The notes: a model not told the origin generated them from the letters alone. A stretch of DNA of 64,000 nucleotides from Hofstenia miamia (GCA_004352715.1 SCFE01000088.1:1074293-1138292); one strand, 5' to 3'. Counted from the stretch's first letter, positions 45,386 to 58,470 are shown. Numbers and translations are program-made.

Positions 45386-46654
45386 CTATGGAGAAGCATT
45401 TATATTTTCTTCGTGTTTAACATTGTAATAAATTTTAATATAATAAAAAGAAAATGCAGTGACAGGAATAACCACAAAGCACAATATGATAGTCGAAGCT
45501 TCGTAGAAACCCAGATACTCTACAACGACGCCACCAAAAATAAGTGATCCGAAAAACCGCAACAAACCATAGTACATATTTACAAATGAACTTGTCAGAA
45601 CCTTAATTTTGGTTTCAGATGTGAAACCTTGAGAGGTCGCCCATTTGGCAATATGCTGAAACAAAGGTATGAATCCACAGCTTGTAAAAATTCCAAACGA
45701 CACAGATGCTATCATATTGAAGTAAAGGGGCAGAGGCAACGAGTATATCAGAAATGTTGCAGCAAAATGACAAAATCCAATGTAGCTAATAAGAAGTGCG
45801 TAGCCTTTATCAACACCCCAGCCAGCAATAAATCCAAATATGCTATAGCCAAGCATTTGAGGTGCAAAGAAAAATGGACCAATATATTCAGTGTTCAAAT
45901 TATAAACAGAACTTAAATGCAAGCTGATTGTTGCGGAATTAAATGATTTGCCAATCGCAACCAATAAACATGGAGATGCTACCACGTAGAGAGTAGGGCG
46001 CGAGGCAAAACTTAACAATGATTGATCTTCTTTGGCTTTGGAATCTTCATTCGCTTGACTTGTAAGTCTTATATAGATAACATAGAATATGAATCCAGCA
46101 AATGTTTCAATAAGTCCAGCTACTGCAAATGGCAAAAAATACCCACCAATTTTGAATAAGGCAGCACTGATTAATGGACCAATTATTCCTCCTATTGCAA
46201 GGGCTGATTCTATTCCTGCAACGATTCTGCCACTCCATTCCGGTCGAATAGATGATAATGTAACATAACCTGTAGCCCAAACCATTGACAATGAGATTCC
46301 TGTGAGAATTTGAAAAAATATTGCTGAACTAAGGAATGCCCAGTGATTAGAAATGTGAGTTAACTGTCCAAATATCATTGTGGAAAGACCCATCATAAAT
46401 GATCCAAGACAAAAAATCAAACATTTATTATTTTTTGTTACGAAGTAAGGAATAACAAAGGCAAAGAGTGCGTTTGCCACATCAATGCAACCGGTAACTA
46501 ATCCTATTTCTGTCTGTGACAAGCCTTTAGATTGTGCTTCTAGAGGAAAGAAGGGATCCGCCAATGATCTGTTTATTTGCTCCGTTGTAAACAGACAAAG
46601 TCCACAAATGCAAAGTATAAAATCAACCAAAAGATTTTTTTCAATTTGCGACAT
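45386..46654 (-). CDS. Major facilitator superfamily transporter, SLC18B1-like
   Basis: 422 residues in a single exon, start ATG at 46,654 (MSQIEKNLLVDFILCICGLC); the in-frame stop just upstream (TAA) supports it. Twelve hydrophobic segments can be counted, the usual number. Family-type wording: PFFPLEAQSKGLSQTEIGLV before TM2, RIVAGIESALAIGGIIGPLI (TM5, antiporter motif C with GxxxGP), and GWGVDKGYALL between TM8 and TM9. This pattern is closest to SLC18B1, a vesicular amine/polyamine transporter driven by proton exchange, but other drug:proton antiporter branches are possible. The C-terminus is short and polar (KHEENINASP). Absence of introns is unusual next to the intron-rich glutamine synthetase and may mean a retro-copy or lineage-specific intron loss. 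No frame defects, so it is probably functional. Confidence 0.9.
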   Translation of the reverse strand: MSQIEKNLLVDFILCICGLCLFTTEQINRSLADPFFPLEAQSKGLSQTEIGLVTGCIDVANALFAFVIPYFVTKNNKCLIFCLGSFMMGLSTMIFGQLTHISNHWAFLSSAIFFQILTGISLSMVWATGYVTLSSIRPEWSGRIVAGIESALAIGGIIGPLISAALFKIGGYFLPFAVAGLIETFAGFIFYVIYIRLTSQANEDSKAKEDQSLLSFASRPTLYVVASPCLLVAIGKSFNSATISLHLSSVYNLNTEYIGPFFFAPQMLGYSIFGFIAGWGVDKGYALLISYIGFCHFAATFLIYSLPLPLYFNMIASVSFGIFTSCGFIPLFQHIAKWATSQGFTSETKIKVLTSSFVNMYYGLLRFFGSLIFGGVVVEYLGFYEASTIILCFVVIPVTAFSFYYIKIYYNVKHEENINASP

Positions 46655-47086
46655 GAATATGACCAATTATCCCATCTAAATGTAGACTTTAGTATTAAAT
46701 ATTTTTTTAATTTTAATTAAAAATTCCGAGTTTGATATTTATGAAAGAAATATTGGAGTGTCTATCACAACAAGAAATAAACAATCAAGAGCAATATTCA
46801 TGAAATATTTGTTGACTGAGATACTTCCTTGACGTAATCGGTTAAATAGTTCGCATCGAGGTTTACAATTTTCAGGATATCACCGAAATAATTATTTGTA
46901 GAAACTTTTAAATGCATTTGCTTAATTTGGAGTAAAACAAAGATATACTTGAAGAACAGCGACTAAGAATTCCGATTTCATAATGTAATGATTCGCAAAC
47001 CACTTCCAATTGAGAGCAATGCAATTCGTAGGCCTTATTATTATTATATTTTATTTGTAGTTCCTTTTACCTGTAGAAAGAATTAA
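46655..47086. other. Upstream region of the transporter
   Basis: AT-rich, with no clear promoter motif or upstream exon. It leads into (TA)n. Confidence 0.3.

Positions 47087-47146
<60 letters not shown>
47087..47146. repeat. (TA)n microsatellite
   Basis: About 60 bp of uninterrupted TA, adjoining the left end of the Tc1 element, which uses TA as its target. Confidence 0.95.
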
Positions 47147-47150
<4 letters not shown>

Positions 47151-48378
47151 ATGGAAATATGTATTCGACCACCATTCTATTTTGAATAAGATTATAACTA
47201 AGGGTTACTTTAATTGAGAAAGGAAAATCTGTATGTCAAATACCATAAAATATGCAGAATAACAATTGGCTATTAAATTTTAAGCAAAATTAGAAAACTT
47301 GTATTGGAAAAATGTATTCGGCCATCTGAAAAAATTTTAACAAATGAACAAATCCGAAAAAAAAGTAAATTCAAAATAAGATACATAAATTAATAATTGA
47401 TGCAATATAAGCACTTAGCACAAAATTCTCTCTTCTAATATTTTGTATAGAGAGCTTTGAAGAGTACCAGTGATGTGAACAATCTTGCGAAGGCTACACG
47501 TCCATATTGCACCCCATACCATTACAGACTTCCCACCATTCTTCATTGTGTGCCGAGTAAATTGATGCAATAATCTGAACACAGGCCCTGTTGGTCTCGT
47601 TATCAACATTCTTTTGATGAGTATAACTTAAATCTTAACTCATCTAAAATTATAACCTTAGACCAATGTTCAGATGAATTGTCTCTCGTCAACTTGGCCC
47701 ACCTTAGCGGCGTAATCTTTGCTATGAGGTTAAGAATGGGTTTCTAGATGAGTACTTCTTCAGGATGTTTCGCACAGTTCTTGCAGTCAAGAGGTGACTA
47801 TCAGCCCATTCCTTGGGAAGTTCCTCTGAAGTCTTCCTGGGATTTCGATTTGAAAGGCACACAAGAGCTGATTTGGAGGTCTTCTTTTGTCTACCGGAAT
47901 TTGGCTTGGGGGCAATGATGTTTTTGGAAGTGAAACGACTGATGATATCCCCGACAGTACTTCGAGGTCGCTCTACAAATCGGGCTATGTTACGTTGGCT
48001 CATCCCTTCCTAATGTTTGGAGATAATCAACTAGCAGATGGCAAGAAGAAGAGGTATGTAATCAGGCATCATATTTGGCGAAGAAAGTCTGTTGTTCTAT
48101 ATTTTCAATATAAATAGACTGAAAAGACTCAACAAGTGAAATTGTTAAAAGATTCTCAGATTTGGTGTGAAGTGGCTGAATACATTTTTCCAAGAAAATT
48201 TAGCTAACCACAAGCATTGTAGCATTTCTCCTTGAGATTTAAAGTAAACAATAATAATTATGTCTAACATTGATGAATTCCTCTTTCTGCAACACCAAAT
48301 TTAATATAAAAATTCCATTTCTTAGAAATATTTATCACAAATCATGGGTGGCCGAATTCTTTTTTCCAGTACTGTATG
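47147..48378 (-). mobile_element. Tc1-family transposon, second copy, internally deleted
   Basis: Same family as 17,219-18,893, in the opposite orientation. Ends: AATGGAAATATGTATTCGAC at about 47,152 and GGCCGAATTCTTTTTTCCAG at about 48,349, with inner direct-repeat motifs at about 47,300 and 48,170. Minus-strand pieces: 48,003-47,722 MSQRNIARFVERPRSTVGDI (first helix-turn-helix), APKPNSGRQKKTSKSAL (hinge) and RTVRNILKKYSSRNPF; then 47,609-47,415 MLITRPTGPVFRLLHQF, GGKSVMVWGAIWTC, and ITGTLQSS joined directly to LYKILEERILC. The second and third catalytic acids are lost at this join. Confidence 0.8.
47722..48003 (-). CDS. Tc1 transposase N-terminal DNA-binding part
   Basis: 93 uninterrupted residues with two helix-turn-helix units and a GRQKKTSK hinge (GRPR-type AT-hook region in Tc1 proteins). 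It ends in stop before the catalytic domain. It is the most intact N-terminus of this family in the window and helps read the damaged copy at 17.6-18.1 kb. Confidence 0.55.
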   Translation of the reverse strand: MSQRNIARFVERPRSTVGDIISRFTSKNIIAPKPNSGRQKKTSKSALVCLSNRNPRKTSEELPKEWADSHLLTARTVRNILKKYSSRNPFLTS

Positions 48379-48584
48379 TATCTCGCACTAAATTAAATGT
48401 ACATATTTAACACCAATTTTCAAATTAAAATACAGTATTTTTTCACTCAGATTTATTAAAAAATATTTGTGTATACATCATTTACAATATCTAGGCATAA
48501 AAAACTACCTTATTATACCAATTGGTGACTCACCCTAAAACTAAGGGGAATTTGAAAAATAGCACTTAATTATATTTAGCAAAG

Positions 48585-48617
<33 letters not shown>

Positions 48618-50715
48618 ATTCACTAACTCTAGAATGACTGCTTCTCCATGATGATTACTATAACGAAGAGTTTTGAAGTCTATTTAATTATCGACAATTG
48701 AATTTTGAAATGAGAATCTATTGTTTGGTAAGTGAATCATGGATAAAGGAAGGTTTATTCATTGAGTCTAAATTGAAACTTCAAGAGTATTCTAGTTAAT
48801 TGATTGGAAACGTCGACTAATTTTTTCAGTAACAACATTTTATGGGAAATGAAACGTGACAGTTCATATAGTATACTATTTTTAAAGTCATGCGAATGAA
48901 TTGAATGTGTGGTGGTGACTGCACTATTACTAAATATTACTACTTTGTATTTGATAAGGGAAGTTTCAAATATTATAACAAAAGTATTATTAGTGTTCGT
49001 CATGACAATTTAAAAATGCTTAAAGTTGAAGTTTAAGAAGATTGACAGTTTTCTGGCAAATTTTGCTATAATTTATGCAATGAAAGTGATATTTCAAAGT
49101 CACAGATAATTGCAGAGTTTTTGAGTGGAGCAAATTGCAAAACCAAATTATAAATACATTAATAATTGTGTAGTTCGAAATCTAATGTACAGACATAGAT
49201 CAGTGGATCTGGAATGGATCTAAAAACGTGATTCATTGATGTCGGTGATATTTTATGGATCAAAAATTTTAGTTCAATAGTAGGATCTACTAGAGTAATT
49301 TAGAAAATTTCTGCTCAATTGGGTACATCGAAATTATCTTTGCATATGAAGATATGTTCTAATTCTTTGATGTTATCTATTTTACTCATTTATGTATCGC
49401 TATAATTCGGGTTGCAAATGGGTTGGTATTTTATCTAACAAACCCAATGCTAATACACTAATAATACATAATTTTCCATTTTTTACAAATATATCTCCAT
49501 GCAAATTTAGAGATATTGTTCTAAATAAAAAAATGATTTTTTTACTAAATTGGTTGTTCTGCTATTTTTATCAATATTTCTGCAACTTACTATCGAAAGT
49601 ATGGCGGTATTAGAAAATGCCATGATATTGGAGTTGGTACTGAACACCGCCAAGCTAACTAATTTTATTGTACATTATAGGATAACTGCTTTTCTGACTT
49701 GATTTTTAATAATCCGTGAATCGTTGGAAATCCAATGGATCAATCAATTAGAATTCTATAGATCTGGGATGATCTGGATCCACAAAAGTGGTCCATAGAC
49801 AAGTATACTAATAATGGCAACGAGCATTTACAATTTGTTTTTTCACTAAGATGAAATTTTGTGAAAACCACCATTTTAAAATGAATTTGGTCAAGGCGCT
49901 TGAAATTTTTAATTTTGTGAAAAATGAATTATATTCCTCAAGTATTACAAAAATATAATTTCAATATAATATGTACACCCATGCAACCAAATTGAAATTA
50001 AACTTTCAATTTAAAAAATGCATATAATTATGCTAACAAATGGTTTTCAGTGTGTAACACTCTCAATGCGATTATTTTATGACATCGAAAATATATATGG
50101 ACAATTAATGAAATAATTAAGAACATATCTTGATATCAATGTAAGACAAAAAAATCAATTAATTATATCAAACGATATAGAAATCAGTGAAAGTTTGAGT
50201 AAAGAGCTGAAATTCCTTGGATGTTTATGTCATATTAATAAAAAATTGAGAGTATTTTTAATGATTCATTACTATAACTTCCTCAAAATATTATATTTCA
50301 TTTACAAAAAGTCATTCCTTGTATAAAAATGTAGGTTTCAACGACCGAATGAAGGTAAAATTTACCACCTTTTATTTACAAAAATTCATTTTTAATAAAT
50401 TAATTCTTTGTAATTGAAAATAATAAGATATTTTACAATAACATTTCCTCATGACAATGCTTTTCCAGTGCATTAATTGTTTTAGCCTAGATATCCTGTT
50501 TACGTCATTGGTGCTATTCGAATTTGGGAATTAGTTTAACTAGTATCAATATTTAAGCAACTTAATAGGAATTTTGACTTTTTCAATTGCCCAAATGTTT
50601 GCCATTATACTTAAAATATGCTATTTAATTAATAATGCAGGTGCAAGAAATGCGCAAATTGTTAAGCGACCAATAAAAATCGAGCAGAAGATTAATTTCT
50701 AAAAGTTCTGATCAA
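48379..50715. other. AT-rich sequence without a recognised gene
   Basis: Contains (TA)n at about 48,584-48,613. GTGGATCTGGAATGGATCT near 49,203 and GGATGATCTGGATCCAC near 49,766 form a weak inverted pair, not strong enough to call an element. Confidence 0.3.
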
Positions 50716-51111
50716 ATGACAAACGAAATGCAAATTTGGAAAGTGGGTACTGCAGTTTTCTTATTATTTTGTAAGTGATTTTTGGTAATTGCTTTAAGCT
50801 AACATTATCTTAAAAAATTGATTATTACTATCCATTTGACTAAATTATTTATTTGATTTATATTTTATTTTACATGTTATTAATAATAATAATATTATAT
50901 ATATATATATATGTACTTGGTCATAGGCAAGGGTGGTAAAGTGGGCACTTACCTTGACTGGAAATTGAAAGTTCAAATTTAGTTGAGCAATTGGAGGAAT
51001 TTCTCAAGAACATGGGCGTGCTTGACACAACTTTGATAAACAATAATCAAGTACCACAAGGATTCAGAATGAGGACATCCCATGTTAATAAAGTCATGCG
51101 TTTTCCTATTA
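50716..51111 (+). CDS. Candidate start of a small secreted-protein gene, two exons
   Basis: Exon 1, 50,716-50,770: MTNEMQIWKVGTAVFLLF, a possible signal peptide (hydrophobic run after a Lys), directly followed by the strong donor GTAAGT. Exon 2, 50,983-51,111 after CAAATTTAG: EQLEEFLKNMGVLDTTLINN, NQVPQGFRMRTSHVNKVMRF, PI, directly followed by the strong donor GTATGT. Exon 1 leaves one base, exon 2 needs two, so the phases agree. The 212-bp intron holds (TA)n. Exon 2 is 129 bp, a multiple of three. Later exons were not fixed; CATTCAG at about 51,436 could begin a short final exon. No family recognised. Confidence 0.35.
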
Positions 51112-51760
51112 GTATGTATTATAGGTTTTTACAAGCCTATATAAGTAGCAAACTATTTTTAAGTCATATATTGCCATGTGCTGCATGATTTTCATATTAT
51201 GGTAATATTTTGCCATTGTGAGCAAAATTTATACAATCTTTCTGTATTATTTAAGCAGCTCGATGAATTTTTAGCCACATTTAGTTGTTAGTGACAGTTT
51301 GTAACTTCATTTCATTAGAAAAATTGAAAACCTCAAATAAAGAATTCTAACAAAATTTACCTGCTGCCTTAATTAAAGGTTACTTTTCAATATATACTTT
51401 ACATGATCATTCTTTCTACTACCAAGAGCATTCAGTATCAGTACATAGACTCGCACAAGTTGTTGCAATGATGTGACCAATCTTCTATCAGTGTATCCTT
51501 GTAAGTAATCAGTTCACTCATGATCTCACTCTTCATTGCTAAAAATCCTAGAAATTTAACAGTCATATACTTTTTACGAAATAATCAGACTATAACCTAA
51601 TTAAAACGCTGTGATTTTTGAGAAAAACCAAGAAAAAATAACTATGAAAACCTGTAAGTCTAATGGAATTTTATAGCAGTATTCACAATAACATATCTGC
51701 ACAAATATAAACCAAGCTTTTAAAATGTCAGACAACATGTGAAGTTAAAGAAAGCTTCTA
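51112..51760. other. AT-rich sequence, possible further intron or 3' part of the candidate gene
   Basis: No strong exon is seen. Confidence 0.25.
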
Positions 51761-52707
51761 CAGGGTGTCCATTAAATATTTGCCAAAATTAAAAGCTAAT
51801 AATTCATAGGAAAATGGTTTTATGAGTATGGTAACGTTCTTATCTTGCTAATTATGTGTGGGGATTTGGATTTTTGCTTATATTACATGCTTCATTTTTA
51901 GTTTGATTTACGGAGAAAACTTGGGAAATGGACATCTAATTTACCCTAATTTCAATTTCTATCTGATTTTGTTTATTCACTATTCAATCAAATATGCATC
52001 CAATTGGTTATCCAATTATTCAATCAAATGTAATGTTGTGGATACGAAAAAGTATCATTATAACTTTCGCTAAATTACACACATTTAATTTTGTGTAGGC
52101 AAAACAATAAAGAGAGTAATCATTACAGTAGCAATTGAGAAGATCACTCAAAAAGAGTACTCGATCAGAATTATTGAAAAGCACAATTCCAAAAGATTTT
52201 GAAACGTTTCTCTTTTATTCTCTGAACACTCTTATTCATCGATCTAAAAAAACAAAGAGTAGGAGGGAAAACACAAAAATATACACTGTAAAAAAAATCA
52301 TTCGACAAACGGCCCCGTGGTTTCTGTTTAAGCAAACTTCCAGTTTCGTAGAATTTTTTGATCAAGTACTCCACTGATTTAAAAGGTGGTTTGTGGCGGT
52401 CATTTTTTATCCGCTTTTCAGTGCAGAAAGCTCGTATGGCAGTGGTGATTGACTTTCCACCAATAATATAACATTCCAAAAGCAAAATTTTATCGGAAAG
52501 TTCAAGATACATTTTAAATTAAATGCAAACTGATTCTGAACGATTTTTAAATCATTAATTTGAAAATCGAAATGAAAGGTGAAGCATTTGAACAAAAAAT
52601 CGAATCCCCACAAATTAGAGACAAGACCATAGCGTAATTACATCCATTGAATATGTAGATACGATTTATCAGCCTTTTATTTTGGCAAATATTTAATGGA
52701 CACCCTG
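51761..52707 (-). mobile_element. Tc1/mariner-type deletion derivative, 947 bp, perfect ends
   Basis: CAGGGTGTCCATTAAATATT at 51,761 and its perfect inverse at the right end, continuing into GCCAAAAT, both directly flanked by TA (51,759-51,760 and 52,708-52,709), the expected target duplication. The minus strand from 52,512 codes for MYLELSDKILLLECYIIGGK, SITTAIRAFCTEKR, and YLIKKFYETGSLLKQKPRGR: the arthropod-type helix-turn-helix region upstream of Tc1/mariner catalytic domains. The frame decays after about 80 residues and no catalytic motifs follow. Intact ends suggest it could still be moved by a relative. Confidence 0.8.
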
Positions 52708-52709
52708 TA

Positions 52710-55700
52710 AATGTTAAATAAGCTTTAGAAATAGACAGGAATTGAATTTCGCCCAAGATTATCTGAAAATGTTTGATTGATTATTTCAGTTTGAAAAAGC
52801 TGAAATATATACTACATTTGTGAAATATTGATAATTGTAGGGTCATATTTCCCAGTAATATTAAAAATACTATAGTTAATAATTTTCATTAAATGTAAGG
52901 TTATATCTAAATATTCTAGGATGCACTGATCATTGCTAAAAATAGCAATATCAAAAAATTTATATTTATAAATACAATAATTCAACTGCTTATTATGAGC
53001 TTCATAGACCAGATAATAGTTGCAAATCCTAATTATAAAAAAATTGAAGGGCTTATCACACAACAAGTGGTTAATGATAGAGGTGAAATTCGGATACAAT
53101 GGCTGTAGCCAGACCCTGATCGCAGATTGTCACTAATGTACCGGAATGCCATCTGGTCGGCAAAAGTGAATGTCCTTTTTATGTTATATTAACCCTAAAT
53201 TACGAAATTCAAATTGAATGTAACGAAGCAAATACTAAATAAACAAAAGAAATATGTAATTCAAATTATACATATGGAAATTTGATATATTACTATATGC
53301 ATCAAGTGAAATCAATAGACTTTTGCTTATTTATATAAATTAACATCAATTCAATTCAAAAGATTGTACAGTAATGTACTGTGTTGTTTGCCTACAACAT
53401 CCTATATATTCTATTTCTCGGAAATATATTTTGTTTGAAAACATTAAAATGTAAACGTGTATTTTTTAGTGATAAATTTTGAGAAAAATTGCTAATTATC
53501 TAACGGTTCATCGATTTACTATGTAAATCAACAGACGCACTAAAATAATAAAAATGCTTAATTTCTATTATTTAACACAAACACTGCTCTTTACAATGGG
53601 GCATCTTGCAAATATATATACATATATATATATGCATATAATTCCATATAAAAGAGCCTTTTCTATAGTTTTGTTTGAAAAATGTGCATTTATATAACAT
53701 TTTTTTAAACATGTTAATTTATTGTAGTTAGTTTATGCACTTACATTATTACTATCAGCTTTATTTGGCAGCACACATATAATTTCATTAAATTTTGATG
53801 AACCACATTTTTTAAAGGTACATTTAATTTTTTGAATAATTAATTTATTTCAAAGAATATAATTAATATAATTTATTCAATGTCTGAAATAGAATTAAAA
53901 TATAGAATCGAAACAATATTTACAATTGACTTTTGCAATATTTTGCATGCATTAGGGATGTCGGCAAAGAAGCATGACAGCTTGCTAAGCAACTAGTGCC
54001 TTCATATTTAATCACAAATTATTGGAGATGACTATTGAGTACGAGAAATTCTTTTGGCTGGATTAGGTGAAAGGAAGTTTGTGTTATTACAATGGGCTGG
54101 AGTAAAATTACTCTTAATTTCCGATGTAAATCTAATGTTAAGATTAGCTAATAAATTTAGGTACTTTTTATAAAGGCTTAATTTATATTTCAATTTAAAG
54201 CACCTGTTCCTAAAGTGTCGATTTTATATTAGATTATGCCCCCAGATGAATAAGCACTCAAAACAATTTCATTACTAATTTTCAAATTATTAATCGCGGG
54301 TATTCCTTTATAGAGTACTTACAGAATTAAAGAAGGCACTTGTTTCTTAATAAAAATAGCTTTTAAGAGACTTTTTAGTGTTTACTTAATCTTGAAGATC
54401 CACAATATGAAAACAAGTCAAAATATTTGTGTATATGAAAACCCAAGTGCATACAGTTCTCGAATATAGAACTTGCATTAGGTAAAAGAGAATGTACTAA
54501 CAGACAAATTTACTCATTGCATGAAACAAATTTACAAAATTCATTTACTGAAAGCTCACATGAAGCACAGAGTGATTTATGCAGATGAAATGTTTTGAAT
54601 ATTTTTAAGGGAATTGACACACATGATTGGCAAAATGTTAAATCGTAATAAAAACCTGTCCTCCTGCTTTCTTTTATATCGAGAGTACAGCATCTTTATT
54701 AGCAAACAGAAAGAGGTTGTCCTAGTTATTTAACATAGTTATGTTTCTTCATAGCATGATGGTAATCATAAATCAGTAGAGGTTTCTTGAGATATTTGAA
54801 TCAAAATTTGCATTTCTTTTCTACAAAAAATATTAATAAATCAAACAATATGTTTCACTTTATAAGCTTAACAGGCTACCAAAAAAGAGTTAGTATCAAA
54901 TTTTTGTTTCATTCCTCCTGATTTTTAGCCAATATCAAAAACCCTTTGTTTGCATAGAAATACATTACATGTCACACAAATATGCATATGCATAAAATTT
55001 TACGTGTAATACTATGTTCCAGTTTGTCATTCTTGTTCATGAGTTTAAGAACAAACTTGTAAAAACAGAAAATAATTTTAACATATGAAATATAGTTTTT
55101 CGTTCTAAATTTCTAAAAAGTAGATTGTATTTTGAGGATAAATATAATCCCTTGAAGGTTAATTGCCATATTCACAAATTCAGATTGCTACGTGAATATA
55201 TAAGAAATCTTTTGTGGGATCAATAAATTTTCTCAATCACTTTTATAAATTCTGAAAAGAAAATTTTTAAAAATTCAGAAATTTAACTACATTTACGGTA
55301 TGTATTTCATATTTAAATATAATAATCGATAATTTTCCGAATATTAATAGTAGTCTTATTATAATGTTACTTTTTGGAAATTGTAAATTTCAATTTAATA
55401 GTCTTTATTTGATTATTATAGCATCATTCTGATCTAAATTCAATTTTTTTTCAAGTTATTCTCAGTGCTATCATTACCTCTATTTAAGGAAAATCCGATG
55501 CAGCAATTGAGGCTAAAGAATTCAAAAAGCCGAAGAAATATGTACATCAAGCAAAATTATAATACAGACTATTTTTTAATAGAACATTTTTTGGAAAAAT
55601 AAGGTTGAAATAGAAATATATGAGTTCTTACAAATTCTATGGGCATGAAAATATCTTGTTTCTCCTTATATAAATAATTCAAAAAATGTGCCCCAAAACT

Positions 55701-58390
55701 GTGGAATCTAAACAAACTAAAATTCTTAGTAAACATTCTGATGTCGCTGTGTCAACAAAGTCATTGATTTACTATGATTGCAAGTTCTTTAATTTAATTA
55801 ACTACAAATGATGGACTTGCCACGGGGCTAGTAATTGCCCCCATTGATGTATTTGCTTTATGTTCTTTGAAGTAGCCTTCTAAATAAATTTGTAATCATT
55901 ACCAAATTCTGCAATTAGTTTATAAAAATTCTTTTGAAGAAATTTGTATACAAATTATTGTCTTGATTTCTCGACTGAGTGGGTAAAAAATATTCGGGCA
56001 TCTGAGGTTTGCAAACCGCAGTCTGTAGGTTTCACACCTGTCAATAACAGCTTTCCCGCAATCTGTTTGTCTGGCTTCATCTGCTATTTTAAGTTCGTTG
56101 AAAATTCAATATGATAGCGATTTTATCATTATGGAATTGAAAACAGAAAGTTGTTTAAGAGTGACATACAAGATCAAAAAGTATTTTGAGTTTTGCAAAA
56201 CTAAGCATAGTTAATTTCCAATAATTCTAGTCAATACCATGATTTATGCTCTCAAAACTGCAGCTCATTGGCTAAGTAGAAAGCTGATTATTGTATTATA
56301 CACACAAAAACTCTTTTATTTGCAATTATTTGTTTAGGATATTTGTAAATATATGGGCATCCACATTTTTCCTTTAACCCTTAAGCGCACTGAGGAGGAA
56401 TAGCCGATTAGTCCCCATATTGTTTTTTGACCATAACTTAGTTTGAAAATAATTGAAAAATAATTTTTCTGGTTTTTTAAGAAATATTTGGAACAAGATA
56501 AAATTAAAACGGAATAATTTTTGTAAGCCTGTGCAAGGTGATTCTGTAAATTTAATTTTAGGAAAAATTCACAATTTTTTGGTGCAACATGCATTTATTG
56601 ATTTCAAAATAGGAAGAAATTAGGTTCATTTAAATTCTGAGAAATATTATTTTCAATTTTGCGCGGATGAAATTTGCTATGTTAATATATTATTGAGAAA
56701 ATGAAATAATAAATTATGACGCTTTTTATCATCTAGAAAAGCATATACAATCAATCTCCGTCAGGAAGATTTATTTTGAAGCAAATCAATTTAGTTTTCC
56801 TCCGCTTAGTGGTGTGCAATTAAAATTATTTAAATTTCTTGAGATGCTTGTTTATGTCTATCTAGAAACAATAAGCAGGCAGTCTTGAGAGCAATTAGTT
56901 CATGTAATTCTGTCTGATTTGCAAGCTCTTTACAACATCCTTGAGAACTTAAATAGCTCTTTCACAAGTTTTAATATTTAAAATAACTATATTGCATAAT
57001 ATACCCCAGTATTTATCCATTACAAAGCTCTTTTTTTATACAGCAACTAATGCTCAAAGTAATGCAGCATATATAGCACAATTGATTTAATGTAATAATA
57101 TAATTATTATCATTTAAGCAATGATTGTATTCAGGCTAGATTTTTTGCAAAAAAGAAAATATTTTCAATTGAAAGTAGTATATGTAAGAGTATAAATTAC
57201 ATCTAATTAATAAATTTTCATTGTAGAATTAGAGATGCTGTTTAATATTTAAACATCAAGTGCAAAGTACATAGATTTACTAAATTATACAAGACTTGAA
57301 TCAGTGACTTTGTCTGCTGATAGAGATCTCAGATAGAAGATATTAGAATACCTACTTGAAAAACACTGAAATTGGAATAATTTATTCTAGATAACTGGAC
57401 AGAGATGGGGTTTGATTACAGGGTTATAGGTTTTGAATATTTGAATTAAGAAATGTTTAAAAAAGAACAGAAATAGTTTGAGATATAGAAAATAGAAAAA
57501 ATAAATTAGAAAGAAGTTTAAATGGTTGACTTTGAAATCTGAAATAAGTAATAAAAGTGAACATAGAATGATCAGGGGGGGGGCACCCATTGTCACTTGG
57601 AATTTGATATAGAAAATTGAAAATAGAGATATTTGTTTTACAAGGGACTTATATCTCTTTTGCATAGTCGAATTCTTACATTGGCGACTTTGAACAAACA
57701 ATTCTCAGCTAAACCTAAAATACTTTGATTCCGAAATGCACTTTTTTAGGTTGATAAAAACATAAAAAAATACGTGATTTTCTTCATTTAATGTCTTTAC
57801 CTGAATGGGTGAATAGAAAATACATATAATCCAATTGAAAAATAACATTTGGAAGTTGATAAAACATGTCTAACTTTTGCTCACAAAGTATTGAAGCTAT
57901 TTGCGCAGTATAAGAAGTGAAATGAACATAATTGAATGCGCAATAACAGATGCAACGTAAATTACAATTTGTTTTCGTATAACTAAGGCAATATGGGCAG
58001 TTTGTTTTTATCTATATAGAAATAATAGCAAGGCAGATTAATACATAGAAAAACAGGACATGTGTCTTAATTTAGTAAACTATTATCTTATGAATTTTGG
58101 ACAAATTTACTAGCTGTTTAGAACACTTAATTCAACACCTATTGCAACAAAAATTAACTTACAAAATTATTATGTAATACACCACAATTTAGTAATTACC
58201 AAACTCTTATACATGTATTATGTAACAAGTAAACTTCATCTTAATAATGCATAACTATTAAATATTATAATACAATAATAATACCACATTTAGTTGTATA
58301 ATGTAATAAAAAAATTTCTCAGCACCAAGGTGCCTTGTAGCTTTTAGATCATATCGATCATAATACATTAATATAAATAATCAAAACAAG
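52710..58390. other. Long AT-rich region without a recognised gene
   Basis: About 5.7 kb. Short (TA)n at about 53,611-53,640. A G run at about 57,573-57,582. The frame at 57,387-57,701 (- strand) is low-complexity Phe/Leu. A short + strand stretch at about 55,490-55,560 (KSDAAIEAKEFKKPKKYVHQ) is protein-like but unsupported. CTTAAGCGCACTGAGGAGGA at about 56,379 and CCTCCGCTTAGTGGTGTGCA at about 56,798 form a loose inverted pair that might mark an old element. Confidence 0.3.
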
Positions 58391-58470
58391 GAATTTCTAG
58401 GCGACAAGGCGTTTACCACATATATCATATAATATTTAGTTTTATATTCTATATGTATCTGTGTAACATA

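Noticed and set aside
49195-49800. Weak inverted pair of GGATCTGGAT-like motifs
   Set aside because: Many mismatches and no target duplication; could not be told from chance.
57387-57701. 104-codon - strand frame with hydrophobic runs
   Set aside because: Low-complexity Phe/Leu/Ile from A/T-rich sequence; not a credible membrane protein.
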